Below are positions 1 through 5,926 of a stretch of 5,926 nt of DNA, piece after piece (the first letter of the stretch is position 1; each line of letters begins with the position of its first letter). This DNA is from an uncultured Eubacteriales bacterium. GTDB taxonomy: Bacteria > Bacillota > Clostridia > Monoglobales > Monoglobaceae. The notes under the pieces are model-generated. The model was not told the origin of the DNA. It was given only the letters and a program-made list of their open reading frames with translations, and searched no databases. The stretch is from positions 1 through 5,926 of the forward strand of contig CATVQN010000081.1 of assembly GCA_958346135.1 (NCBI GenBank), written 5' to 3'. The position numbers and the translations under genes are program-made.

Positions 1-1127
1 GTTTGCAAGGAAATGGCTGCCTCTTTCCGCTTTTCGGAAAGCGAAAACGCAAGCCGTTCTAAGACTGCATTCTCTTTTGCAAGCTCTGCCTTCAATGCCT
101 CCTGTTGTGCTTCGCTGTTTTCAATAGCTGATAATTCCTCCCGGGCATTTTGCAAATAAGAAAGTATATTTTCAACAGAACCTCCGTATTTTCGCTTTAA
201 GCCGGAAATCTGTGCAAGGCGGTCGCCGATCGTCTCAAGCTCTCCCGGTTGAAAATCGATACGATCCATATAGGATTTCAGTTCATGGGTCACATCTTCT
301 AAATCTGCCAGTGCACCATGAAGTGTCTGGTAAAATCCATCCAATTTCGTATCCAGCTGATGGATATGCTCCAAACGGGATACCGCATCGGAAATCCGGT
401 CATAGGCTGACATTTCTTCATCGCCGTAGAGGGACTCATAGGCACCGCTGCCGTTTTCCATGATCTGTTCAAAATGCGACAAATACTCTTGGCGCTCCAA
501 AAGTTCCTCTTCCTCGCCCGCTTTCAGTCCTGCATCGGAGATCTCCTGAATCTGATAGGACAATAAATCCATGCGATGTGCCTTTTCTGCCTCATCCGTC
601 ATCAGCCCCGCCAGTTTCTTTGTCAGTGCCTGTACCTTGTCGTACTGACTCTTATATTTCTCCAGTATTTCCGGGTAATTTCCATAGACATCCACAAAAT
701 GCAAATGGGTCTTTGGGGATAAAATACTCTGATTATCATTCTGACCATGGATGGTTATCAGATAAGCGGCCGCCTCCTTTAACAGGCTAAGCGGTACCAT
801 CCTGCCGTTTATGCGGCATTTACTCTTTCCGTCACTGCTGATCTGCCGGCTGATATAGAGCATTCCCTCCTCAGTATCTATACCAAGCGAAGAGAGTTTT
901 TCGGTCACGGCATCATCCGGCTCAAATACCAAATCCACGGATGCCATGTCGGTCCCGGTTCGTATCAATTCTTTGGTGGTGCGTTCGCCAAGCGCCATAT
1001 TGATGGAGTCAATCAATATGGATTTTCCGGCACCGGTTTCACCGGTCAGAACATGAAAACCATCACCAAATGCAATGGTCACCTCTTCAATGACCGCAAT
1101 GTTTTTTATATGGAGTTCTCTTAGCAT
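1..1127 (-). CDS. recN: DNA repair protein RecN, N-terminal part (gene runs off the window)
   Basis: RecN is a cytoplasmic SMC-like ATPase that acts early in recombinational repair of DNA double-strand breaks. The window holds the start codon and 375 codons; family members are about 550-570 residues, so the C-terminal head half with the ABC signature and Walker B lies beyond the edge. Visible are the N-terminal strand MLRELHIKNIAVIEE, the Walker A GETGAGKS (residues 29-36), the Q-loop region IHGQNDNQSIL (126-136; many homologues read IHGQHEHQ), the MDLLSYQIQEI segment (186-196), and a Glu/Lys-rich coiled-coil arm that includes the family motif LKRKYG (310-315). The start at 1127 is fixed by the Walker A spacing and a GGAGGAGGAG Shine-Dalgarno. 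The gene is last in the visible operon, 23 nt after nadK. The frame is open throughout. The identification is secure. Confidence 0.96.
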   Translation of the reverse strand, partial: MLRELHIKNIAVIEEVTIAFGDGFHVLTGETGAGKSILIDSINMALGERTTKELIRTGTDMASVDLVFEPDDAVTEKLSSLGIDTEEGMLYISRQISSDGKSKCRINGRMVPLSLLKEAAAYLITIHGQNDNQSILSPKTHLHFVDVYGNYPEILEKYKSQYDKVQALTKKLAGLMTDEAEKAHRMDLLSYQIQEISDAGLKAGEEEELLERQEYLSHFEQIMENGSGAYESLYGDEEMSAYDRISDAVSRLEHIHQLDTKLDGFYQTLHGALADLEDVTHELKSYMDRIDFQPGELETIGDRLAQISGLKRKYGGSVENILSYLQNAREELSAIENSEAQQEALKAELAKENAVLERLAFSLSEKRKEAAISLQ

Positions 1128-1131
1128 TCTG

Positions 1132-1141
1132 CTCCTCCTCC
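1132..1141 (-). promoter_or_regulatory. Strong ribosome binding site of recN
   Basis: On the minus strand this reads GGAGGAGGAG, a tripled GGA core that pairs well with the 16S rRNA 3' end, 4 nt before the recN ATG counted from its last base. It confirms the recN start and suggests efficient initiation independent of nadK. Confidence 0.8.
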
Positions 1142-1150
1142 GTATTTTTC

Positions 1151-1999
1151 TTAGTCGGACAGTTTTTCCCGCAATACATCAAAAAAGTTCTTTTTATTCG
1201 CAATCAGAAGCTGGGTAAAATATTGGGATCGGGTTACCCGAATCTGTTCGTCCTGATTTAACACATGCCGGCGTTTTCCGTCTACCATCACCAAAACCGA
1301 GGAACGATACGGCGGACAGGAAATCACCTCTACCGTATCCTCGCCGGGAACAACCGTGGTTCTTGCCTTAAGTGTATGGGGACAGATCGGGGTCAGCATT
1401 ATGGCATTCATTTCCGGATGCATAATAGCGCCGCCTGCCGACAGTGAATACGCCGTAGACCCCACCGCCGTAGCCAAAATCAAACCATCTGCACAGTAGG
1501 TTCCGATACAGGTACCGTTGATCGAAGCAGAAACGGTAACCATTCTGGAATATCCGTCACCGGAAACCACCACGTCATTCAAAGCCAAATACCGCTCCTG
1601 TTCCACTCCATTTTTCATAACTGCACAATCCAGCATCATACAGCGGCGCAGGGAATAGTCATCTTTTAGAATATGCTCAAAAATCTGATATTCGCCCTTC
1701 TCTGTCTGTGCTAAAAATCCCAGATTTCCCAGATTGATTCCCAGAATCGGAACCCCGATTTTTGCCGCCGTGGGAGCAATGTTCAAAATTGTGCCGTCGC
1801 CCCCCAGGACAATCGCAGCATCAACTTTTTTCAGAATTTCCGGAAGTGTTCCAAAGCAGACTTTTTCTAGCTCAGTCCTGCGCAGAGAATCCTCCATATA
1901 TACCGTACAGCCTCTTTCAAGCAGCAACGCTGTAATTTTCGTTGTCTCTTCCAAATCCGGATCCCGTAGGGTGTTGGGAAGTACAGCAAAATGCTTCAT
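1151..1999 (-). CDS. nadK: NAD kinase (ATP- or polyphosphate-dependent)
   Basis: Phosphorylates NAD+ to NADP+ in the cytoplasm and so sets the NADP(H) supply. The 282-residue product has the family landmarks in order: GGDGT (66-70, nucleotide binding and catalysis), GINLGNLGFL (87-96), the N141-D142 pair, GSTAYSLSAGG (180-190) in the NAD-binding region, TPICPHTL (203-210), and a late DG (240-241). The segment usually read as S/T-P-T-G-S-T-A-Y is T-A-V-G-S-T-A-Y here (177-184), and the following SAGGP is SAGGA; the T-A-Y contact residues remain. The start at 1999 is preferred over an in-frame ATG at 2020: it begins at the conserved MKHFAVLPN strand and has an AGGTGA Shine-Dalgarno, whereas the longer form would overlap tlyA by 17 nt. 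The gene sits 4 nt after tlyA and is probably translationally coupled to it. Confidence 0.95.
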   Translation of the reverse strand: MKHFAVLPNTLRDPDLEETTKITALLLERGCTVYMEDSLRRTELEKVCFGTLPEILKKVDAAIVLGGDGTILNIAPTAAKIGVPILGINLGNLGFLAQTEKGEYQIFEHILKDDYSLRRCMMLDCAVMKNGVEQERYLALNDVVVSGDGYSRMVTVSASINGTCIGTYCADGLILATAVGSTAYSLSAGGAIMHPEMNAIMLTPICPHTLKARTTVVPGEDTVEVISCPPYRSSVLVMVDGKRRHVLNQDEQIRVTRSQYFTQLLIANKKNFFDVLREKLSD

Positions 2000-2003
2000 A
2001 TCA

Positions 2004-2009
2004 TCACCT
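2004..2009 (-). promoter_or_regulatory. Ribosome binding site of nadK, containing the tlyA stop
   Basis: The minus strand reads AGGTGA, 4 nt before the ATG at 1999. Its TGA is the tlyA stop codon, so ribosomes ending tlyA stop directly on the nadK Shine-Dalgarno. This decides the nadK start in favour of 1999 over 2020 and suggests termination-reinitiation coupling, which is inferred. Confidence 0.7.
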
Positions 2010-2798
2010 ATCCAAAACATGGGACTGTTCCACCAAAGCCTTCACATCAAAGTCCCGGCTTTCCCCCTGCTTTTTGACATACATTAAATATTCAATATTG
2101 CCCTCCGGTCCACGAACCGGGGAATAATCCAGGCCCAGAACCGAAAATCCGATTTCCCGGGTAAATTCCAGAACATTTTCGATCACCTCAATGTGTACCG
2201 CCGGATCACGAACAACACCTTTTTTCCCGACCTTATTGCGGCCGGCCTCAAACTGAGGCTTAATTAGACAGACACCGCTGCCGTAATCTTTCAGCAGAGA
2301 AAACGCAACGGGCAAAACCAATTTTAAGGAAATAAACGATACATCCACCGAAAAAAAATCAATGGCATCCGGTATCTGTTCTTTGGTTACATAACGGATG
2401 TTGGTTCGTTCTAAATTTACAACTCGCTCATCCTGCCTAAGCTTCCATGCCAGTTGTCCATAGCCAACATCCACTGCATAGACCCGACGTGCGCCGTTTT
2501 GCAGCATACAATCGGTAAAGCCGCCGGTAGATGCTCCAATGTCCATACAAACGCTGTCCCGGAGAGATACCGGAAAAACCTTCATAGCCTTATCCAGCTT
2601 CAAACCGCCACGACTTACATATTGCAAAGACTTGCTCCGTATTTCAATCTTTTCTTCACCGGTCACCAGTTCTCCTGCCTTGGAGGCCTTTTGCTGATTG
2701 ACATAGACCTCGCCCGCCATAATCATGGACTGCGCCATAGAACGGCTTTTTACCAATCCCTGCTCAGTCAAATACTGATCTAAACGCTGTTTTGCCAT
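2004..2798 (-). CDS. tlyA: TlyA family rRNA (cytidine-2'-O)-methyltransferase
   Basis: TlyA proteins 2'-O-methylate cytidines at the ribosomal subunit interface using S-adenosylmethionine (C1920 of 23S rRNA, and in some types also C1409 of 16S rRNA); older annotations call them hemolysins. The 264-residue product has an N-terminal S4 RNA-binding domain (about 3-60, RLDQYLTEQGLVKSRSMAQ) and then an FtsJ/RrmJ-type Rossmann methyltransferase domain: SRGGLKL (62-68), SAM motif DIGASTGGFTD (86-96), VDVSFISL (151-158), LIKPQFEAGR (178-187), GPEGNIEY (230-237). K67, D152, K180 and E236 align with the K-D-K-E tetrad proposed for the mycobacterial enzyme. An in-frame ATG at 2870 would add 24 residues inside dxs; the start at 2798 is chosen for its AAAGGAG site and for the conserved S4 start. 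Whether this protein modifies one or both subunits cannot be read from sequence alone. Confidence 0.95.
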   Translation of the reverse strand: MAKQRLDQYLTEQGLVKSRSMAQSMIMAGEVYVNQQKASKAGELVTGEEKIEIRSKSLQYVSRGGLKLDKAMKVFPVSLRDSVCMDIGASTGGFTDCMLQNGARRVYAVDVGYGQLAWKLRQDERVVNLERTNIRYVTKEQIPDAIDFFSVDVSFISLKLVLPVAFSLLKDYGSGVCLIKPQFEAGRNKVGKKGVVRDPAVHIEVIENVLEFTREIGFSVLGLDYSPVRGPEGNIEYLMYVKKQGESRDFDVKALVEQSHVLDR

Positions 2799-2803
2799 AT
2801 TTT

Positions 2804-2810
2804 CTCCTTT
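2804..2810 (-). promoter_or_regulatory. Ribosome binding site of tlyA, overlapping the dxs stop
   Basis: The minus strand reads AAAGGAG, 5 nt before the ATG at 2798, a near-perfect Shine-Dalgarno. It shares two bases with the dxs TAA stop (2811-2809). It supports the start at 2798 and argues against the longer form beginning at 2870 inside dxs. Confidence 0.8.
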
Positions 2811-4662
2811 ATTCTTGACTTTCCAGCTGCCTGATAATCCTTTCGGCAATCTTTGCCGGGGACAAGCCATATCTCTCTTTTAGCTGAGAAACAGTTCCCT
2901 GCACAATCGGTTCGTCCGGATATGCAAGACATAGCACTTTACAGGGAAGTATTGCCGCAGTCTGTTCTCCAAACCCACCGGTAATCACATTGTCCTCCAG
3001 TACGACAACCAGCTTTTTCCCAACGCTATATTGCTCCAGCACCGCACGATCCATGGGTTTTATGACCCTTACATCCAAAACGGCAGCTTGGATATTGTTT
3101 TCTGCCAGCAGCTTCGCTGCAGCAAGTGCGTCAAAGACGGTGGTGCCCACCGCCGCAATCAAAACATCTTCTCCCTCCCGGCGCAGACAGCTCACCGTGA
3201 CCTTTGGCGGATTCATGGTCCAGACCGCGCGCTTCACCTCACCTCTCGGATAGCGAATGGCCACAGGACCAGTACACTCTTCAAAGGCATACGTCATCAT
3301 CTCTTTGAGATCCCTGTCATTGGAAGGCGACAAAATCGTAAATCCCGGAAGATGTGACAAATAGGAAATATCAAAAACGCCCTGATGGGTTTCGCCGTCC
3401 GCTCCAACCGGACCGCAGCGGTCAAGACAAAAAACCGTATGCAGATTTTGCAGAGCGATGTCATGGAGCAATTGGTCATAGCCCCGTTGCAGAAACGTGG
3501 AATAAACCGCAAAACAAGGAATCATCCCGGACTTTGCCAGACCGGCGGCAAAGGTCACCGCATGCTGTTCGGCAATTCCCACATTGAAATATCGGTTCGG
3601 AAATCGTTCCTTAAACCGAGTCAGTCCTGTCCCGGTGGGCATCGCAGCCGTAATTGCCAAAATCCGAAGGTTTTTCTCTGCAAGTTTGCAAAGATGATTT
3701 CCAAACTCTGTCGACCAGTCCGGGGTCTCGCTGGATTTCAGCGGCTGACCGGTCTGGGAGTCAAAGCGGGGAACTCCATGAAAAAATTCCGGATTTTTTT
3801 CTGCCGGAAGATAGCCTTTTCCCTTTTTGGTACGAATATGCACAAAAACAGGCTCCTTCATAGCTTTGGCCTGCTGTAGTATCACTTTTAATTCTTCTAT
3901 ATTGTGCCCGTCCGCCGGGCCGAGGTAACGAAACCCAAGGTCTTCAAACAAGACATTTTGTACCACCAACGGCTTTAGGAGGGTTTTTAATTTATGAATC
4001 TGTCGGCGAAGCGGCGATCCAATCAAAGGAATTTTATCCAAAACGGATTTTACATTGGTTTTAAACTCAAAATAACGTCTTGTATTACGAATCCTTCGCA
4101 GATTTTTGGAAAGGCCGCCTACATTTCTGGAAATAGACATCCCGTTATCATTTAAAATCACAATCAGCGGGATTTTCATGGAGCCTGCGTGATTCATAGC
4201 CTCAAATGCCATTCCTCCCGTCAGCGAACCGTCACCGATCACTGCGACCGCAACCCGTTCTTCACCTTTTAGCTTTGCCGCGGCGGCAAAGCCGGCAGCA
4301 GCCGAAATCGAGGTCGAGCTGTGCCCGGTATTAAAGGCATCGGCCGTATCCTCCTCCGTCTTAGGAAAACCGCTCAGGCCGTTCATCTGCCGAAGGGTCG
4401 TGAACTGTTCCCGGCGGCCGGTTAGAATTTTATGGGTATAGACTTGATGTCCCACATCCCAAATGATACGGTCGTACTCTACATCAAACACCTGATGCAA
4501 TGCCAAAGTAAGCTCTACAACGCCAAGATTGGCGGCCAAATGACCGCCCGTCTCGGAGATGTGTTCAATTAGGAAATGTCGGATTTCATTCGCAAGCACT
4601 TTCAGCTGTACATCGGATAAATGTTTTAAATCGGCGGAGGCACTGATCTTCTCTAAAATCAT
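2809..4662 (-). CDS. dxs: 1-deoxy-D-xylulose-5-phosphate synthase
   Basis: The thiamine-diphosphate enzyme that condenses pyruvate and glyceraldehyde 3-phosphate to 1-deoxy-D-xylulose 5-phosphate, the entry step of the MEP isoprenoid pathway and a precursor source for thiamine and pyridoxal phosphate. At 617 residues it is full length (family about 620-640). Visible are GGHLAANLGVVEL (39-51, His41), WDVGHQVYTHKILTGR (68-83), the ThDP/Mg motif GDGSLTGGMAFEA (143-155) through NDN (171-173), YLGPADGH (246-253), the second-domain VGIAEQHAVTFAAGLA (361-376), YSTFLQRGYDQ (387-397), DRCGPVGADGETHQGVFD (414-431) and IRYPRG (469-474). Glu365, Arg393, Asp422, His426 and Arg473 match functional E. coli residues at a constant offset of five. 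The start has AAAGG at 4674-4670. The C-terminal transketolase domain is intact. The usual upstream partner ispA is not adjacent. Confidence 0.98.
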   Translation of the reverse strand: MILEKISASADLKHLSDVQLKVLANEIRHFLIEHISETGGHLAANLGVVELTLALHQVFDVEYDRIIWDVGHQVYTHKILTGRREQFTTLRQMNGLSGFPKTEEDTADAFNTGHSSTSISAAAGFAAAAKLKGEERVAVAVIGDGSLTGGMAFEAMNHAGSMKIPLIVILNDNGMSISRNVGGLSKNLRRIRNTRRYFEFKTNVKSVLDKIPLIGSPLRRQIHKLKTLLKPLVVQNVLFEDLGFRYLGPADGHNIEELKVILQQAKAMKEPVFVHIRTKKGKGYLPAEKNPEFFHGVPRFDSQTGQPLKSSETPDWSTEFGNHLCKLAEKNLRILAITAAMPTGTGLTRFKERFPNRYFNVGIAEQHAVTFAAGLAKSGMIPCFAVYSTFLQRGYDQLLHDIALQNLHTVFCLDRCGPVGADGETHQGVFDISYLSHLPGFTILSPSNDRDLKEMMTYAFEECTGPVAIRYPRGEVKRAVWTMNPPKVTVSCLRREGEDVLIAAVGTTVFDALAAAKLLAENNIQAAVLDVRVIKPMDRAVLEQYSVGKKLVVVLEDNVITGGFGEQTAAILPCKVLCLAYPDEPIVQGTVSQLKERYGLSPAKIAERIIRQLESQE

Positions 4663-4669
4663 AAGCCAC

Positions 4670-4674
4670 CCTTT
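4670..4674 (-). promoter_or_regulatory. Ribosome binding site of dxs
   Basis: The minus strand reads AAAGG, followed by GTGG, 7 nt before the dxs ATG, within a purine-rich stretch that fills the 23-nt gap after the DUF624-like gene. No terminator-like hairpin is present in this gap, so dxs is probably co-transcribed with the gene before it. Confidence 0.55.
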
Positions 4675-4685
4675 CCTCTCGTTGA

Positions 4686-5771
4686 TTATTGTTCAGTTTC
4701 TGATTCACCGGAGGAATCTTCGGTTTCCTGCGGCTGATTCTGATTGGGGTCTACATATTTTCTGTAATCAGTATAAGGACTCAGCTCCTCCTCAACCACA
4801 TCATGGGCGTCTGATTCCTTCCTCGTATCCTGGAAGGTATCGGACTTCACCTTTTCGTCGGCATTGAGCAGCATATATTTCTTCATCTTCGGATAGGCGT
4901 TAAAATTCACCAAGAATGCCGAAAAACTCAGCAGTACCACAACCTCCAAAGCCAAAATAAGCAGAAGGATCAGCATGAAATAACTGCCGCCAAACTGAAT
5001 TGCCGCAAAGACAGACCCGACATGAATGAGCAGCAAAAGTACAAGCACAAGCAGATTAGAAGGCAATTTTCCAAGGGCAAACAAAAGAGCGTTGCGATAC
5101 AAGTCTTTCAAGGAAAGCTGGAAGGTTACCATCATTGGATAGATATAAAAATGCATCATGGTATAAACAACAGCGATAATAACAATCACATAACGCATGG
5201 CACCGATCCATCCCGGCATTTGCCGATAGAAGCTAAAGGCAACATAAAGCAGTACAAAAGCCACAATATCAACGAGGAACACAACAAGGGACTGTTTAAA
5301 ATTACTCTTTAGAGAATCCTTAAAATCGCTCCAGAGCCATGCATGCTCCTCGCGGGCAAAGTTGCGCAAAACATAGGTAATTCCCGCCGTAGCCGGACCC
5401 ATTCCCCACAAAACTACAAAAAGATAGGTCAGCACAAAACGTATAAATAAATCAAAGGTTACCACAATCTGGTTAAACTGCTGGGTAACAAGGCCGGAAT
5501 CACCCACGCTCTCAGCCATCTGCTCTGCCATAGACTGTATCATGCTCTGCATGGAAGGAATAGACAATAGGCTGCCGGAAATAATTCCTGCTAGTATGAA
5601 GACCAGGATAAAGGTAGGCAGCAGCACCAGGGCATAAATCAGATTTAGCCGGACAAAATGGGTAAATTTTCGGAAGAAAATATCAAAAAATCGAAAAAAA
5701 CTCCGCTTTTGTGGGGCATTGAGATCAACCCCCTTACCGGGTTTGTCAAAGGAACGTGAAAAAATTCCCAT
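4686..5771 (-). CDS. DUF624/YesL-like six-helix integral membrane protein
   Basis: Function unknown. A 361-residue protein with a basic, Phe-rich cytoplasmic N-terminus (1-42), about six hydrophobic segments (roughly 43-67, 103-124, 160-181, 191-215, 237-258, 262-287) and a hydrophilic, strongly acidic C-terminal tail (about 303-361). The stretch GPATAGITYVLRNFAREE (125-142) followed by HAWLWSDFKDSLKSNFKQS (143-161) resembles the signature of the DUF624/YesL family, whose members are often near carbohydrate-uptake genes. YesL itself is only about 210 residues; the extra length here is the loop between helices 1 and 2, the added helices and the tail. That loop (68-102) has Met74, Met77, Met81 and Met85 on a helical repeat. 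No signal peptide or catalytic motif is visible. The start has AGGAG 7 nt upstream. It lies 23 nt before dxs, so it is probably the first gene of the operon. The family call is from memory of the motif. Confidence 0.8.
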   Translation of the reverse strand: MGIFSRSFDKPGKGVDLNAPQKRSFFRFFDIFFRKFTHFVRLNLIYALVLLPTFILVFILAGIISGSLLSIPSMQSMIQSMAEQMAESVGDSGLVTQQFNQIVVTFDLFIRFVLTYLFVVLWGMGPATAGITYVLRNFAREEHAWLWSDFKDSLKSNFKQSLVVFLVDIVAFVLLYVAFSFYRQMPGWIGAMRYVIVIIAVVYTMMHFYIYPMMVTFQLSLKDLYRNALLFALGKLPSNLLVLVLLLLIHVGSVFAAIQFGGSYFMLILLLILALEVVVLLSFSAFLVNFNAYPKMKKYMLLNADEKVKSDTFQDTRKESDAHDVVEEELSPYTDYRKYVDPNQNQPQETEDSSGESETEQ

Positions 5772-5778
5772 AGCAATT

Positions 5779-5783
5779 CTCCT
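5779..5783 (-). promoter_or_regulatory. Ribosome binding site of the DUF624-like gene
   Basis: The minus strand reads AGGAG within TAGGAGAA, 7 nt before the ATG at 5771. This is a canonical Shine-Dalgarno with ideal spacing and fixes the start codon. Confidence 0.75.
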
Positions 5784-5841
5784 ATTCTGCCAATATACAA
5801 CATAAAGTTACCATATTTTCACATCTGTGCTGTACATTGTT

Positions 5842-5926
5842 TCAAATTGTAATATAGTTTTTGATATTCTCAAACAGCTTTTCACCGATTCCTTTGACTT
5901 CTAAAAGCTGTTCTAAGGCAGTAAAT
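5842..5926 (-). CDS. C-terminal end of a ComEA-like helix-hairpin-helix DNA-binding protein (partial)
   Basis: Only the last 27 codons and a TGA stop (5844-5842) are in the window. They read FTALEQLLEVKGIGEKLFEN and end IKNYITI. This matches the second helix-hairpin-helix motif at the C-terminus of ComEA-type proteins, where a segment like F-x-S-x-E-D-I-x-x-V-x-G-I-G-x-x-x-F-E-x-I-K-x-x-I closes the protein; the hairpin is the KGIGEKL segment, which contacts the DNA backbone. In competence systems ComEA is a membrane-anchored receptor that binds incoming double-stranded DNA for the ComEC channel. The membrane anchor, SLBB domain and first HhH motif would lie beyond the edge and cannot be checked, so another HhH protein remains possible. 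It is followed by a 70-nt gap before the DUF624-like gene, with no clear terminator. Confidence 0.78.
   Translation of the reverse strand, partial: FTALEQLLEVKGIGEKLFENIKNYITI

Noticed and set aside
212..463. Plus-strand open frames across 212-463 and 578-790
   Set aside because: Both are shadows of the recN reading frame, which is open across the whole region and carries clear family motifs.
1734..2087. 117-codon plus-strand open frame over nadK and the end of tlyA
   Set aside because: It crosses two well-supported minus-strand genes and has no family resemblance or convincing start context.
2351..2358. Run of eight A (T on the coding strand) inside tlyA as a phase-variation or frameshift site
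   Set aside because: The frame is intact and encodes the conserved DFFSVDVSF segment; one short homopolymer in a housekeeping gene is not evidence of programmed slippage.
2799..2870. 24-residue N-terminal extension of TlyA from an ATG at 2870
   Set aside because: It would overlap the dxs 3' end by 62 nt, lacks a ribosome binding site of its own, and precedes the conserved S4-domain start; the AAAGGAG site points to 2798.
3297..3512. 71-codon minus-strand open frame in another frame inside dxs
   Set aside because: It lies inside the dxs transketolase core, which is intact in its own frame. There is no sign of a frameshift or nested gene.
3385..3879. 164-codon plus-strand open frame opposite dxs
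   Set aside because: It is antisense to the highly conserved ThDP and transketolase regions of dxs. Its product is Arg/Lys/Cys-rich with no recognisable domain and is a by-product of dxs codon use.
5792..5797. TATATT on the minus strand as a -10 box for a promoter before the DUF624-like gene
   Set aside because: No hexamer resembling TTGACA stands 16-18 nt upstream, and the implied transcript would begin almost at the ribosome binding site. A promoter in this 70-nt gap is plausible but not supported by sequence.
5772..5841. Possible terminator after the ComEA-like gene
   Set aside because: Only short imperfect repeats (ACAT/TGT words) are present, with no GC-rich stem and no U tract on the minus strand.

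Overview
The window reads as a compact chromosomal housekeeping block from a Clostridia-type Firmicute, plausibly Lachnospiraceae. The grounds are strong AGGAG-type ribosome binding sites, moderate GC content, and the gene order dxs-tlyA-nadK-recN, which is typical of Clostridia. Family-level placement is inference. Every supported gene lies on the minus strand, so transcription runs from high to low coordinates.

In transcription order: (1) at 5926-5842, the last 27 residues of a helix-hairpin-helix protein resembling the C-terminus of the competence DNA receptor ComEA; (2) after a 70-nt gap, a six-helix DUF624/YesL-like membrane protein (5771-4686) with a methionine-rich outer loop and a long acidic tail; (3) dxs (4662-2809), first enzyme of the MEP isoprenoid pathway; (4) tlyA (2798-2004), an S4-domain rRNA 2'-O-methyltransferase; (5) nadK (1999-1151), NAD kinase; (6) recN (1127 to the window edge), the N-terminal two thirds of the SMC-like DNA repair ATPase.

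From the DUF624 gene to recN the gaps are 23, 10, 4 and 23 nt. Each start has its own Shine-Dalgarno sequence, and no terminator is visible between genes, so one polycistronic unit is likely. The SD of tlyA overlaps the dxs stop codon and the SD of nadK contains the tlyA stop codon, which suggests translational coupling. The products serve different processes (isoprenoid precursors, ribosome modification, NADP supply, DNA repair), so the linkage is conserved gene order and not a single pathway.

Two departures from the usual arrangement stand out. The arginine repressor gene argR/ahrC, commonly found just upstream of recN, is absent. The genes commonly found upstream of dxs (xseA, xseB, ispA) are replaced by the DUF624-like gene and the comEA-like gene. 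There is no mobile element, CRISPR array, RNA gene or phage sequence, and I found no convincing previously undescribed system.
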